A stretch of 64,000 nt of DNA, taken from positions 1,674,001-1,738,000 of the forward strand of contig NZ_JBHTIT010000001.1 of NCBI RefSeq assembly GCF_042677145.1. The letters run 5' to 3'. Numbering within the stretch: position 1 is the stretch's first letter; every line of letters starts with the position of its first letter. A program made the position numbers and the translations under genes. The notes under the pieces are model-generated. The model ran no database searches. It had not been told where the DNA came from and saw nothing but the letters and a program-made list of their open reading frames with translations. Source of the stretch: Perlucidibaca wandonensis (GTDB lineage: Bacteria; Pseudomonadota; Gammaproteobacteria; Pseudomonadales; Moraxellaceae). Shown in pieces: positions 35,049 through 43,899 of this stretch.

Positions 35049-35087
35049 TCCTGCCTTTTGCAGCACTGGAGGCATTGCACTGACCGA

Positions 35088-35131
35088 CATACACTAGGCG
35101 CAGTTTTGATTTTGATGACAGGTAGTTATGG
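35088..35131 (+). repeat. Direct repeat copy 2 (44 bp) at the acyltransferase start
   Basis: This is the right copy of the 44-base repeat. It contains the acyltransferase ribosome site (CAGG, 5 bases away) and start codon, so it is probably the functional leader. It differs from copy 1 at four positions. Confidence 0.9.
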
Positions 35132-36087
35132 GACGTAATGTAGTTCGCGCCGACGACGGTATTCACTTATTCATGCTACATCCACGCTATTGGCCGATCT
35201 GGTTCGGCTTAGGCCTGATGTGCCTGCTCGGCTGGCTGCCATGGGCAGTACAACGGCGCATGGGCGCAGGCATAGGCGCGCTTGCTTATAAGCTGGTGCC
35301 ATCACGCGTGGCAGATACTCGAGTAAACATTGGCCTGTGCTTTCCCGAGCTCAGTGAGAGCGAGCGTGAGCTTTTAGTGCGCAATATCTTCCGCGAAGGC
35401 GGCATCGGCGTAATGGAAGTCGCCCGTGGCTGGATGCGCTCACCCTCGCTGCTACTGAAAGCCTGCCGCGTGAATGGCGTCGAGCATGTCCATGCCGCTC
35501 AAGCCGAAGGGCGTGGCGTCATCATTCTCGGGGCGCATTACAGCCACTTAGACTTAAGCGGCGTCATCATCTCGCAGCAATTTCCACTGCAAGTAGTCTA
35601 TCGCCCGCAAAATAATCCCGTCGCCGATTGGTTTATCCGCAACCGCCGCGCCAAGCTCTACTCCGGCCAAATCGACCACGCCGACATGCGCTCGCTGTTT
35701 AAAGCGCTGAAAAAAGGCGAAACCGTATGGACTTCAGTAGACCAAGATTTCGGCCTCAAGCAAGGCGTCATGGCACCATTTTTTGGCGTGCCCGCCGCCA
35801 CGCTCACTGCCACCGCACGCATGGCCAAAGTCAATGGCTCCGCTGTGTTGTTTTCACACTTCATGCGTCACGGCGATGACGCCGACTACACGCTGAGTTT
35901 TACGCCAGCGCTAGAGGGCTACCCGTGCGGCGATGATGTCGTCGATGCTAGTCGCATAAACGCAGAGTTGGGCACGCTGATTCGGCGTGCGCCGGCGCAA
36001 TACATGTGGTTTCATCGACGGTTTAAGAGCCAACTAGAAGGTCAGCTCTCGTATTATGCGAAGAAAAAAAGGAAGAAGGACGCATGA
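35128..36087 (+). CDS. Lipid A-type lysophospholipid acyltransferase (LpxL/LpxM family)
   Basis: Enzymes of this family add secondary acyl chains to Kdo-lipid A from acyl-ACP at the inner-membrane face. The 319 residues have an N-terminal membrane anchor (WPIWFGLGLMCLLGWLPW), NIGLCFPELSE, the catalytic HX4D in GAHYSHLDLSG (near 137-145), YRPQNNP, and VDQDFG. The position beside waaA supports a lipid A role. Laurate versus myristate transfer cannot be read. Its stop overlaps fdtA by ATGA, so it leads the sugar operon that follows. Confidence 0.92.
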   Translation: MGRNVVRADDGIHLFMLHPRYWPIWFGLGLMCLLGWLPWAVQRRMGAGIGALAYKLVPSRVADTRVNIGLCFPELSESERELLVRNIFREGGIGVMEVARGWMRSPSLLLKACRVNGVEHVHAAQAEGRGVIILGAHYSHLDLSGVIISQQFPLQVVYRPQNNPVADWFIRNRRAKLYSGQIDHADMRSLFKALKKGETVWTSVDQDFGLKQGVMAPFFGVPAATLTATARMAKVNGSAVLFSHFMRHGDDADYTLSFTPALEGYPCGDDVVDASRINAELGTLIRRAPAQYMWFHRRFKSQLEGQLSYYAKKKRKKDA

Positions 36088-36479
36088 GTTTAATTCAATG
36101 GGCGAATTTTCCACCGCTAGGTGATGACCGAGGATCATTAGTCGCTCTTGAAGCACATAAAACTGTGCCGTTTGAGATTAAGCGGGTGTACTACATATTT
36201 GGCACACAAAGCGGCGTAGCTAGAGGTTTTCATGCGCATAGAAATCTTAAGCAGATCGCGGTATGTGTTACGGGCAAATGCCGAATGGTCTTAGATGATG
36301 GCGCTACACGAAAAGAGGCTTGGCTGGACTCGCCTACCAAGGGCTTAATCATTGGTGATTTAGTTTGGCGAGAAATGCATGACTTCAGTACAGATTGCGT
36401 GCTGCTTGTGCTAGCTAGTGAGCATTATAATGAAACAGATTATATTCGAAACTACGATGAGTTTTTAAGGGCATTATAA
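36084..36479 (+). CDS. fdtA: dTDP-4-oxo-6-deoxyglucose 3,4-ketoisomerase (FdtA/QdtA type)
   Basis: This small cupin (131 residues) moves the keto group of dTDP-4-keto-6-deoxyglucose from C4 to C3. It shows the family blocks LGDDRGSLVALEAHKTVPFEIKRVYYIFGT, the catalytic His pair in RGFHAHRNLKQ, MVLDDG, and LASEHYNETDYIRNYDEF at the end. FdtA and QdtA differ in C4 stereochemistry, and I cannot decide between them from the sequence. It overlaps the acyltransferase (ATGA) and the acetyltransferase (TAATG). Together with the next two genes and rmlB it supplies a dTDP-3-acetamido-3,6-dideoxyhexose. Confidence 0.9.
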   Translation: MSLIQWANFPPLGDDRGSLVALEAHKTVPFEIKRVYYIFGTQSGVARGFHAHRNLKQIAVCVTGKCRMVLDDGATRKEAWLDSPTKGLIIGDLVWREMHDFSTDCVLLVLASEHYNETDYIRNYDEFLRAL

Positions 36480-37216
36480 TGAGTCTAATTCATAAAACAG
36501 CAATAGTGTCAGAAAAATCTAAAATCGGAAATGATGTTTCGATTGGGCCATATACAATAATATATGATAATGTCGAAATTAATGATGGAACTATAATTGA
36601 AGGATTTTGTGAAATTGGAGTAAGTAATAGCTTATCAGATCAAAAACTGCTAACTATAGGGAAAAGCTCACACATTAGATCGCATAGTATATTTTACGAG
36701 GGGTCAGTATTTGCAGAGGGCTTAATAACTGGCCACAGAGTTACAGTTCGTGAAAAAGTAAAAGCAGGCAGGGGGCTCCAAATTGGAACATTGTCAGACT
36801 TACAAGGGCACTGTGAAATAGGTGATTACGTCAGGTTTCATAGTAATGTGCACATTGGGCAAAAATCAAAGATAGGTAGCTTTGTCTGGATATTTCCATA
36901 CGTTGTGTTAACAAATGACCCTCACCCACCTAGCAAAACTTTACTTGGTGTAACCATAGAGGATTATGCAGTAATAGCAACAATGAGTGTCATTTTGCCT
37001 GGCGCAATTGTTGCGAAAGGCTGCTTGGTTGGGGCGCACTCTTCACTTAAAGGCGAAACTCAACCAGACATGGTTTACGCAGGGTCTCCTGCTAAACTTA
37101 TTTGCTCAACATCAAAGATACAGCTTTCAGATAAGTCTGGACCTGCATACCCGTGGCGAGAGCATTTTAAACGAGGGTATCCAGAAGAAATAACCAAATT
37201 ATGGCCAGCGACATAA
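36479..37216 (+). CDS. fdtC: Hexapeptide-repeat sugar N-acetyltransferase (FdtC/QdtC type)
   Basis: The 245 residues form a left-handed beta-helix, with repeats such as IGNDVSIGPYTII, IGKSSHIRSHSIF, IGDYVRFHSNVHIGQKSKIG and VILPGAIVAKGCLVGAHSS. The likely catalytic His is in SNVHIG. It is expected to acetylate the 3-amino group of the dTDP sugar made by the neighbouring aminotransferase. The gene is clearly A+T-richer than its neighbours, with many ATA, AGA and AAT codons, which suggests a separate origin. The role is inferred from fold and position between the isomerase and aminotransferase genes. Confidence 0.85.
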   Translation: MSLIHKTAIVSEKSKIGNDVSIGPYTIIYDNVEINDGTIIEGFCEIGVSNSLSDQKLLTIGKSSHIRSHSIFYEGSVFAEGLITGHRVTVREKVKAGRGLQIGTLSDLQGHCEIGDYVRFHSNVHIGQKSKIGSFVWIFPYVVLTNDPHPPSKTLLGVTIEDYAVIATMSVILPGAIVAKGCLVGAHSSLKGETQPDMVYAGSPAKLICSTSKIQLSDKSGPAYPWREHFKRGYPEEITKLWPAT

Positions 37217-37226
37217 GAGCACGAAT

Positions 37227-38351
37227 GTGATTCCATTTCTAGATTTAAAATCCATCAACGCCAAATATCGCGCCGAGCTAGTCGATGCTTGCGCACGAGT
37301 TATCGACTCTGGTTGGTATATCGGTGGCAGTGAACTTGCTCAGTTCGAGCAAGCGTTTGCGCAGTACTGTGGCACCAAGCACGCCATTGGTGTCGCCAAT
37401 GGCCTAGACGCACTAATTCTTGTATTTCGCGCATGGAAAGCACTCGGCAAACTAAAAGAAGGCGATGAGATCATCGTGCCTGCTAATACGTATATCGCAA
37501 GCATTTTAGCGATTACTGAAAATCGACTAGTGCCTGTTTTAGTCGAGCCCGACGAGCAAACATATAACGTGTCGCCAAGCTTAATCGAGAAGGCGATTAC
37601 ACCGAAGACACGGGCTATATTGCCTGTGCACCTCTATGGCCAATTAGCCGATATGCCCGCGATAATGGCTATAGCTAAACGGCATAACTTATTAGTCTTG
37701 GAAGACTCAGCCCAAGCTCACGGCGCTAGCATTAATGGCAAAAAATCCGGTAACTGGGGTGATGCCAGTGGCTTTAGCTTTTATCCTGGAAAAAACCTCG
37801 GAGCGCTAGGAGATGCTGGAGCGATTACTACTAATGATGACGAGCTTGCCAAAACATTACGTGCGCTAGGGAACTATGGCTCGCACGAGAAGTACAAAAA
37901 CCTGTACCAGGGTGTTAATAGTCGTTTAGATGAAATTCAAGCAGCCATGCTTAGTGTGAAGCTAAAGCATCTTGATACGGAAATGGCGCAACGCAGAACA
38001 GTGGCAGATGCCTACACTCGAGGCATTAACAACCCGCTGATCGCACTACCCACACAGGCCCTCCAAAATAGCGTGAACGACACAGAGTCGCACGTGTGGC
38101 ACTTATACGTTATTCGCTGTGAGCATCGAGCAGAGCTGCAAAAGCATATGCTCAATAATGGTGTGCAAACACTTATTCACTACCCAATACCTCCGCACAA
38201 GCAGCAGGCCTATAAATCGCTAAGCTCATTAGCTCTCCCTGCCTCCGAGCTTATGCATGAACAAGTACTAAGTCTGCCAATAGGTCCAACAATAACGGCA
38301 GAGCAAGTAGAGAGAGTTATCGCTGCGTGTAATAGCTTTCAGAAATGTTAG
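37227..38351 (+). CDS. fdtB: dTDP-3-keto-6-deoxyhexose aminotransferase (FdtB/QdtB type, DegT family)
   Basis: This PLP enzyme of 374 residues transfers an amino group to C3 of the keto sugar. DegT-family marks are FLDLKSINAKY at the start, FAQYCGTKHAIGVANGLDAL, EIIVPANTYIASILAI, LPVHLYGQLADM, EDSAQAHGAS, and the PLP-binding Lys in FSFYPGKNLGALGDAGAITT (near 190). NSRLDEIQAAML follows. The start is GTG 10 bases after the acetyltransferase stop. Base composition returns toward the average here. Confidence 0.92.
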   Translation: MIPFLDLKSINAKYRAELVDACARVIDSGWYIGGSELAQFEQAFAQYCGTKHAIGVANGLDALILVFRAWKALGKLKEGDEIIVPANTYIASILAITENRLVPVLVEPDEQTYNVSPSLIEKAITPKTRAILPVHLYGQLADMPAIMAIAKRHNLLVLEDSAQAHGASINGKKSGNWGDASGFSFYPGKNLGALGDAGAITTNDDELAKTLRALGNYGSHEKYKNLYQGVNSRLDEIQAAMLSVKLKHLDTEMAQRRTVADAYTRGINNPLIALPTQALQNSVNDTESHVWHLYVIRCEHRAELQKHMLNNGVQTLIHYPIPPHKQQAYKSLSSLALPASELMHEQVLSLPIGPTITAEQVERVIAACNSFQKC

Positions 38352-38425
38352 ATTTGCTAAACATTCAAAGTCTAAGTGCTCACTTTCTAACTCTAAAGTA
38401 CGGATAGATTTTTACAGGAATTCGC

Positions 38426-39493
38426 ATGAAAATTTTAGTCACCGGCGGTGCCGGCTTTATAGGCTCAGCCGTAGTTCGCGAACTAATTGCGCACAGCCAA
38501 CACTCAGTGATCAATGTTGACTGCCTAACGTATGCCGGTAACATCGAATCACTAGCCGATGCCGCGAGCTCATCACGCTACGCCTTTGAGCAAGTCAATA
38601 TTTGTGATCGCGCCGCACTCGATCGCGTCTTCGCAGAGCATCAACCCGATGCCGTCATGCATTTGGCCGCCGAGTCACATGTCGATCGCTCCATTGATGG
38701 ACCAGGTGAGTTTATTCACACCAACATCACCGGCACTTACACTTTGCTCGAAGCAGCTCGGGCCTATTGGTCAGGACTCGATGCATCGCGCCGTGAGGCC
38801 TTTCGCTTTCATCACATCAGCACCGATGAAGTCTACGGCGACCTCCATGGCACCGATGACCTGTTTTTAGAAACCACACCATACGCGCCGAGCTCGCCAT
38901 ACTCGGCTAGCAAAGCCGCGAGCGATCACCTCGTGCGCGCTTGGCAACGTACCTATGGTTTCCCAACGCTGATCACCAACTGCTCGAACAACTACGGCCC
39001 CTACCATTTCCCCGAGAAACTCATCCCGCACGTGATGCTCAATGCCTTGGCAGGCAAGCCGCTGCCAGTCTATGGCGATGGTTTGCAAATTCGCGATTGG
39101 CTCTATGTGGAGGACCATGCACGAGCACTAATACGCGTGGTCACAACCGGTGAAGTCGGTGAAACCTATAATATTGGCGGTCACAATGAGCAAACCAATA
39201 TTCATGTGGTGCGAACCTTATGTGCGTTGCTTGAAGAGCTTGCCGCTGACCGCAAACCTGCTGGCGTAGCGCGCTATGAAGATCTCATCACTTTTGTCAA
39301 AGATCGCCCAGGTCATGACGCGCGCTACGCCATTGACGCCTCAAAAATTGAGCGCGAATTAGGATGGGTGCCGCAAGAGTCATTCGACAGCGGTTTGCGC
39401 AAAACCGTGCAATGGTATTTGGCCAATGAGGCGTGGTGGCAGCGCGTGCTGAGCGGCGCCTATCAATTACAACGTATTGGAGCAACACAATGA
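38426..39493 (+). CDS. rmlB: dTDP-glucose 4,6-dehydratase
   Basis: RmlB makes dTDP-4-keto-6-deoxyglucose, the branch point for both rhamnose and the 3-amino sugar. The 355 residues show the NAD motif TGGAGFIGSAVV (about 6-17), NVDCLTYAGN, HLAAESHVDRSI, HISTDEVYGDL, the catalytic YSASKAASDHLVRA, and NCSNNYGPYHFPEKLIP. It ends by overlapping rmlA (ATGA). There is a 74-base gap before it, the largest in this arm, so it may have its own promoter. Confidence 0.97.
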   Translation: MKILVTGGAGFIGSAVVRELIAHSQHSVINVDCLTYAGNIESLADAASSSRYAFEQVNICDRAALDRVFAEHQPDAVMHLAAESHVDRSIDGPGEFIHTNITGTYTLLEAARAYWSGLDASRREAFRFHHISTDEVYGDLHGTDDLFLETTPYAPSSPYSASKAASDHLVRAWQRTYGFPTLITNCSNNYGPYHFPEKLIPHVMLNALAGKPLPVYGDGLQIRDWLYVEDHARALIRVVTTGEVGETYNIGGHNEQTNIHVVRTLCALLEELAADRKPAGVARYEDLITFVKDRPGHDARYAIDASKIERELGWVPQESFDSGLRKTVQWYLANEAWWQRVLSGAYQLQRIGATQ

Positions 39494-40359
39494 AGGGCAT
39501 CATCCTCGCCGGCGGTTCGGGCACACGACTACACCCCATCACCCGTGGTTTGTCGAAGCAGCTACTACCTATCTACGACAAACCAATGATTTACTACCCG
39601 CTATCGGTGCTAATGCTCGCGGGCATTCGCGACATACTGATTATTTCTACACCTGATGATCTGCCAGGCTATCAGCGTCTTCTTGGCGATGGCAGCAGCT
39701 TCGGCATTTCGCTGAGCTACGCTATCCAGCCCAGTCCCGATGGCTTAGCACAAGCCTTCATCATCGGTGCTGACTTCATTGGCGATGACCGCGTGTGCTT
39801 AGTGCTCGGCGACAATATTTTTTATGGCCAATCGTTCAGCGCACAGCTCAAGCAAGCCGCAAATCGCGAAACCGGTGCGACCGTTTTTGGCTACCACGTG
39901 ACCGACCCAGAACGCTTCGGTGTGGTTGATTTTGATAGCAGTGGCAAGGCCTTGTCTATTGAAGAAAAGCCCGCACAGCCCAAGTCAAACTACGCCGTTA
40001 CTGGCCTGTATTTTTACGACAAAGACATCGTGGATATCGCACGCGCCGTAAAACCCTCAGCGCGTGGTGAGTTAGAAATCACTGACATCAATAATGCCTA
40101 CTTGGCTCGTGGCGATCTGCACGTAGAGCTACTAGGTCGCGGCTTTGCTTGGCTAGATACCGGCACCCATGACTCGTTAATGGAAGCGGGCTCATTCGTA
40201 CAAACCATTGAAAAACGCCAAGGCTTAAAAGTGGCCTGCCTTGAGGAAATTGGTTATCGCCAGGGTTGGCTGTGCCGCGAACGCCTACAGGCTGAAGCTG
40301 AGTCATTGAAAAAAACAGGCTATGGCCAGTACTTGCTTGGCGTATTGGGTGAAGCATGA
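39490..40359 (+). CDS. rmlA: Glucose-1-phosphate thymidylyltransferase
   Basis: RmlA makes dTDP-glucose from glucose 1-phosphate and dTTP, the first step of the dTDP-sugar route. The ATG at 39490 overlaps the rmlB stop and opens the canonical MKGIILAGGSGTRLHPITRG start. The 289 residues continue with SKQLLPIYDKPMIYYPLS, LVLGDNIFYG and DITDINNAYL. An earlier in-frame opening inside rmlB is not used. The gene overlaps rmlC by four bases. Confidence 0.97.
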   Translation: MKGIILAGGSGTRLHPITRGLSKQLLPIYDKPMIYYPLSVLMLAGIRDILIISTPDDLPGYQRLLGDGSSFGISLSYAIQPSPDGLAQAFIIGADFIGDDRVCLVLGDNIFYGQSFSAQLKQAANRETGATVFGYHVTDPERFGVVDFDSSGKALSIEEKPAQPKSNYAVTGLYFYDKDIVDIARAVKPSARGELEITDINNAYLARGDLHVELLGRGFAWLDTGTHDSLMEAGSFVQTIEKRQGLKVACLEEIGYRQGWLCRERLQAEAESLKKTGYGQYLLGVLGEA

Positions 40360-40904
40360 ACGTAATTAAAACGGCCATTGCTGATGTATTTATTTTAGAG
40401 CCGAAAGTATTTGGCGATGCCCGAGGCTTTTTCCTAGAAAGCTGGAATGCCCAAGCGTTTAACGCAGCTATTGGGCATGAGGTCGCTTTCGTGCAAGACA
40501 ATCACTCACGCTCACGCAAGGGTGTATTGCGTGGCCTGCACTTTCAGCGCGTGCGGCCACAAGGCAAGTTGGTACGAGTACCTATAGGTCGTGTCTACGA
40601 TGTCGCCGTGGATATTCGCCCTGACTCACCGACCTTTGGCCAACATGTGGGCACTGAGCTAAACGAAGATAATCATCGCCAACTCTGGATACCGCCAGGC
40701 TTAGCCCATGGCTTCTTGGTGCTGAGTGAGTCCGCTGACTTTCTATATAAGACTACGGATTTCTATCATCCAGCATCAGAGGCTACGCTACTTTGGAATG
40801 ATCCTGCGCTTAAGATTGACTGGCCCTTGCATGAGCTTAGCGACGAACCATTGCTAACTGATAAGGATCGCCAAGGCTTAACGTTAGCTGAGCTCCTAGC
40901 ATGA
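40356..40904 (+). CDS. rmlC: dTDP-4-dehydrorhamnose 3,5-epimerase
   Basis: RmlC epimerises C3 and C5 of dTDP-4-keto-6-deoxyglucose on the way to dTDP-L-rhamnose. The cupin of 182 residues has EPKVFGDARGFFLESWN, FVQDNHSRSRKGVLRGLHFQ with the catalytic His, VDIRPDSPTFG, and WIPPGLAHGFLVLSESADFLYKTTDFY. Both ends overlap neighbours by ATGA (rmlA before, a glycosyltransferase after), so the whole stretch from rmlB to the transferase is tightly coupled. rmlD is far away at 50.6 kb. Confidence 0.97.
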   Translation: MNVIKTAIADVFILEPKVFGDARGFFLESWNAQAFNAAIGHEVAFVQDNHSRSRKGVLRGLHFQRVRPQGKLVRVPIGRVYDVAVDIRPDSPTFGQHVGTELNEDNHRQLWIPPGLAHGFLVLSESADFLYKTTDFYHPASEATLLWNDPALKIDWPLHELSDEPLLTDKDRQGLTLAELLA

Positions 40905-42016
40905 AAAAACTAACCGTGTTGCAAACCTTGCCTGCCCTACACAGTGGTGGCGTGGAGCGCGGCACACTAGAGATCGCTCGCGCATTAGTGGCTGCAGGGC
41001 ATCGCTCTATTGTGGCATCAAATGGAGGGAGACTAGTCGACCAATTGGTTCGCGAAGGTAGCGAGCACATCCAAATTCCAGTGCACCGTAAGTCTTTGGC
41101 CAGCTTGTTTCAAATACGCCCGTTTCGCCGACTGCTACGCGAACTCAAACCTGACATCGTGCATGCACGATCACGCATCCCCGCATGGATTGCTTGGCTC
41201 GCACTGCGCCGCATGCACCCATCCACACGTCCACGCTTTATCACTACTGTGCATGGCCTATATTCGGTGAGCCCATATAGCGCGATTATGACTAAGGGAG
41301 AGGTAGTGATTGCAGTGTCGGAAACTGTTCGCGAGTATATCTTGACGAACTATCCTAGCTGCCCACCAGAGCGAATAAAACTGATTTATCGCGGCGTGGA
41401 TCCAGAGGAGTTTCCTCGCGGTTATCAGCCATCGGCGCAATGGCTAGCTAAATGGAAGCAAGACTATCCTCAACTGATAGGCAAAAAAGTACTGTGCTTG
41501 CCTGGCCGCATCACGCGATTAAAGGGCCATGAAGATTTTTTCAGCCTTCTGCTGAAAATGAAGTCCCAAGACTCTGCTGTGCACGGATTGATAGTTGGAG
41601 GTGTGGAAGAGAAAAAGCGCCCCTATCTAGCTGAGCTTCAGGCGCGAGTAGCCGAGCTTGGGCTAAGCAGTGATATTACGTTTACGGGGCTTCGCAGTGA
41701 TATTCGCGAAGTTTTTAGTCAATGCGACATTGTGCTTTCGCTATCAACACAGCCAGAAACGTTTGGGCGCACTGTTCTAGAGGCCCTGAGCATTGGCACA
41801 CCTGTTGTCGGGTGGAGCCATGGGGGCGTGGGCGAAATTTTGAATGCATGCTATCCAACAGGAGCGGCACAACTAAACAATCAGCCCGATCTACAACTAA
41901 AGCTAATAAAGACTCTGAGCATGAAAGATCACTGCATTAACGCTAAAAGCTTTAGTCTCAAGAATATGTGTGCACTAACGCTGGACGCTTATCAGCAGCG
42001 CCCTATTACCAATTAA
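40901..42016 (+). CDS. Glycosyltransferase, GT4 family
   Basis: This 371-residue GT-B enzyme resembles GT4 retaining transferases. It has LPALHSGGVERGTLEIARALV at the N-terminus, CLPGRITRLKGHEDFF at the start of the donor domain (about 199-214), and the late ETFGRTVLEALSIGTPVVGWSHGGVGEIL with the EX7E-type pair. Donor and acceptor are unknown. Rhamnose or the acetamido sugar made by the upstream genes is a plausible donor. No signal peptide is seen, and it should act at the cytoplasmic face. Confidence 0.9.
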   Translation: MKKLTVLQTLPALHSGGVERGTLEIARALVAAGHRSIVASNGGRLVDQLVREGSEHIQIPVHRKSLASLFQIRPFRRLLRELKPDIVHARSRIPAWIAWLALRRMHPSTRPRFITTVHGLYSVSPYSAIMTKGEVVIAVSETVREYILTNYPSCPPERIKLIYRGVDPEEFPRGYQPSAQWLAKWKQDYPQLIGKKVLCLPGRITRLKGHEDFFSLLLKMKSQDSAVHGLIVGGVEEKKRPYLAELQARVAELGLSSDITFTGLRSDIREVFSQCDIVLSLSTQPETFGRTVLEALSIGTPVVGWSHGGVGEILNACYPTGAAQLNNQPDLQLKLIKTLSMKDHCINAKSFSLKNMCALTLDAYQQRPITN

Positions 42017-42026
42017 ACGTTACTAA

Positions 42027-42959
42027 ATGAATAGGCTACTAATAATAGGCAAGCGCGGCGGCATACTTAATTGGTATGAAGATGTTTTAGCGTCCGCTGA
42101 CAATATGTCGCGCGGCTTCGCTCTTAATCATGAAAATTGGCGATCGCACGCGCTCAAAGGCCTTCTAGGAGATAGTGCGCCAGCCTATAGGCGGCAAGTC
42201 GCAAAAGACCTAGAAGGCGTGCTTACTAGCTTCTCACCCACCCATATACTACTAGTTGATCTTTTTTATTTAAGGTCAGAAATCAACGAGCTACTGACAC
42301 GGTCCGGGGCCAAAACGGCCCAATGGATCGGTGATCGATTTGAGAAAAGACTTGTCGAAAATACAAGTATTCACACATTTTATTTCACCGACACCGCTCT
42401 GGTAAGGCAAGGGCTATCATTAGGCTTATCCAGCAAGTACCTGCCATTAGCCACTATACCCTCTCAAGCGACCCAGCCAAGCTGGGAATCGCGCCGAAGC
42501 GAGCTTTTATTTGTTGCCGCGCCATCAGAGAATCGCATTGAGTTGCTAGAGAAAATTAACTACCCCACATTAGTCATCGGGCCTAAATGGCCAATTTTAA
42601 AAAATCCTGCAATAAAAACTCTCAATAAACGACTGTCATTGCAGGCGGTAAGAGATCTCTACGGTAATCATAAGTTCATTCTAAATCAGATCAACACCAA
42701 CAATATAATGGCGGGGCTACCTGCACGATGCTTTGATGCCACAGCTTATGGTAGTTGTTTAGTCACTGATGCAGTGGGCGACCTGAAGCTAAACTTTACT
42801 ATTGATCGAGACATCGTTGTGTATCGCAACCCTTCTGAAATCGCTATGCTTATTCAAAATAGCGAACACTGTCGAGCGATTGCAGCAAACGGTCATGCGC
42901 ACTGCATTGAGAATCATTCCTTTATTCATCGCCTCAAAACACTAATGGATCATATGTAA
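42027..42959 (+). CDS. CgeB-like glycosyltransferase-fold protein
   Basis: The 310 residues recall the CgeB/DUF3880 group of GT-B proteins: an N-terminal part with a LVDLFYLRSE strand and WIGDRFEK, then FTDTALV, a second half with YGNHKFILNQ, and GLPARCFDATAYGSCLVTD, the family's usual donor-site block. Function in other bacteria is mostly unassigned glycan transfer. It is A+T-richer than the rml genes. Its stop shares a base with the next start (TAATG). Confidence 0.75.
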   Translation: MNRLLIIGKRGGILNWYEDVLASADNMSRGFALNHENWRSHALKGLLGDSAPAYRRQVAKDLEGVLTSFSPTHILLVDLFYLRSEINELLTRSGAKTAQWIGDRFEKRLVENTSIHTFYFTDTALVRQGLSLGLSSKYLPLATIPSQATQPSWESRRSELLFVAAPSENRIELLEKINYPTLVIGPKWPILKNPAIKTLNKRLSLQAVRDLYGNHKFILNQINTNNIMAGLPARCFDATAYGSCLVTDAVGDLKLNFTIDRDIVVYRNPSEIAMLIQNSEHCRAIAANGHAHCIENHSFIHRLKTLMDHM

Positions 42960-43897
42960 TGAGCAACTCTACGCTCAGCGTGTCAGTGGTAATGGCCACC
43001 TACAATGGTGAAAAGTTCTTGGCTGCCCAGCTAGATAGCATTATTCAGCAGACCATGCCTGCCGATGAAGTTTTGATCATTGATGACTGCTCTACCGACG
43101 GCACAGTAGAAATTATTCGCGCCTATCAACAGCTACACGGCAATATACGCTTGCTGCTTAACTCATCAAATCAAGGTTCAAACAGGACCTTTGAAGCAGC
43201 ACTGCATTCAAGTAAGGGCGACTTGATTTTCATCAGTGATCAAGATGATATTTGGATAGCTAATAAAATAGAAACTATGGTTAACGACTGGGAAATGCAT
43301 CGCGCCGGCCTAACCTGCTCAGATGGTTGCATAATTGACCAATACGGCGAGCTGAGCGCGCCGTCGGAGCTCACATATATTGGCCAAAAAAAGATCCTCC
43401 AATCGCAAGAGTCGCTTTTTTTTGCAAATTGCTACTCTGGACATAATATGATGCTGAGCAGAGACTTTATCGAACTTGCTCAGCCATTTCCCGCAGGTCC
43501 AATATACGATCACTGGCTAGCAGTAGTTGCTTGCGGTCTCGGGCAGCTGCGGTACTTACCCATCGCACTAACCCAACACCGTATTCATGACCACAATCAG
43601 GTCAACGGCGCCAACAAAAGTCGTCCACGAAAGAGCAAAAGAGCGCGCTTTCAATCATCTCGCAACGCGCTTTACTATCTGGCAAAGGCCGTCATCTCAC
43701 TACCTGGAGAGCAGCCAGCAAAACATCTGGCCACATTACTGCTGAAGCACTCATCTGCTTCTCACACGATTCTCAGCTTTACTACTTTTCTGAACCTACT
43801 CCGTATGCGTAAATTACTTTTCCCAAATGACTCTCTAAAAAAGCAGCTTCGTAAAATAAAGAACTACTCACTAGGGCCGTTAGGCTACTTCCTCTAA
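42959..43897 (+). CDS. Glycosyltransferase, GT2 family
   Basis: This GT-A enzyme of 312 residues begins VSVVMATYNGEKFLAAQLDSIIQQTMPADEVLIIDDCSTDGT, with the first Asp pair. The metal motif is SDQDDIW (near 93-99). The pattern (SDQDDIW, then HRIHDHNQVNG) is common in rhamnosyltransferases, which would fit the rml genes, but this is inference. It is the last gene of the rightward arm and ends two bases before the convergent GT2 gene. Confidence 0.9.
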   Translation: MSNSTLSVSVVMATYNGEKFLAAQLDSIIQQTMPADEVLIIDDCSTDGTVEIIRAYQQLHGNIRLLLNSSNQGSNRTFEAALHSSKGDLIFISDQDDIWIANKIETMVNDWEMHRAGLTCSDGCIIDQYGELSAPSELTYIGQKKILQSQESLFFANCYSGHNMMLSRDFIELAQPFPAGPIYDHWLAVVACGLGQLRYLPIALTQHRIHDHNQVNGANKSRPRKSKRARFQSSRNALYYLAKAVISLPGEQPAKHLATLLLKHSSASHTILSFTTFLNLLRMRKLLFPNDSLKKQLRKIKNYSLGPLGYFL

Positions 43898-43899
43898 GA

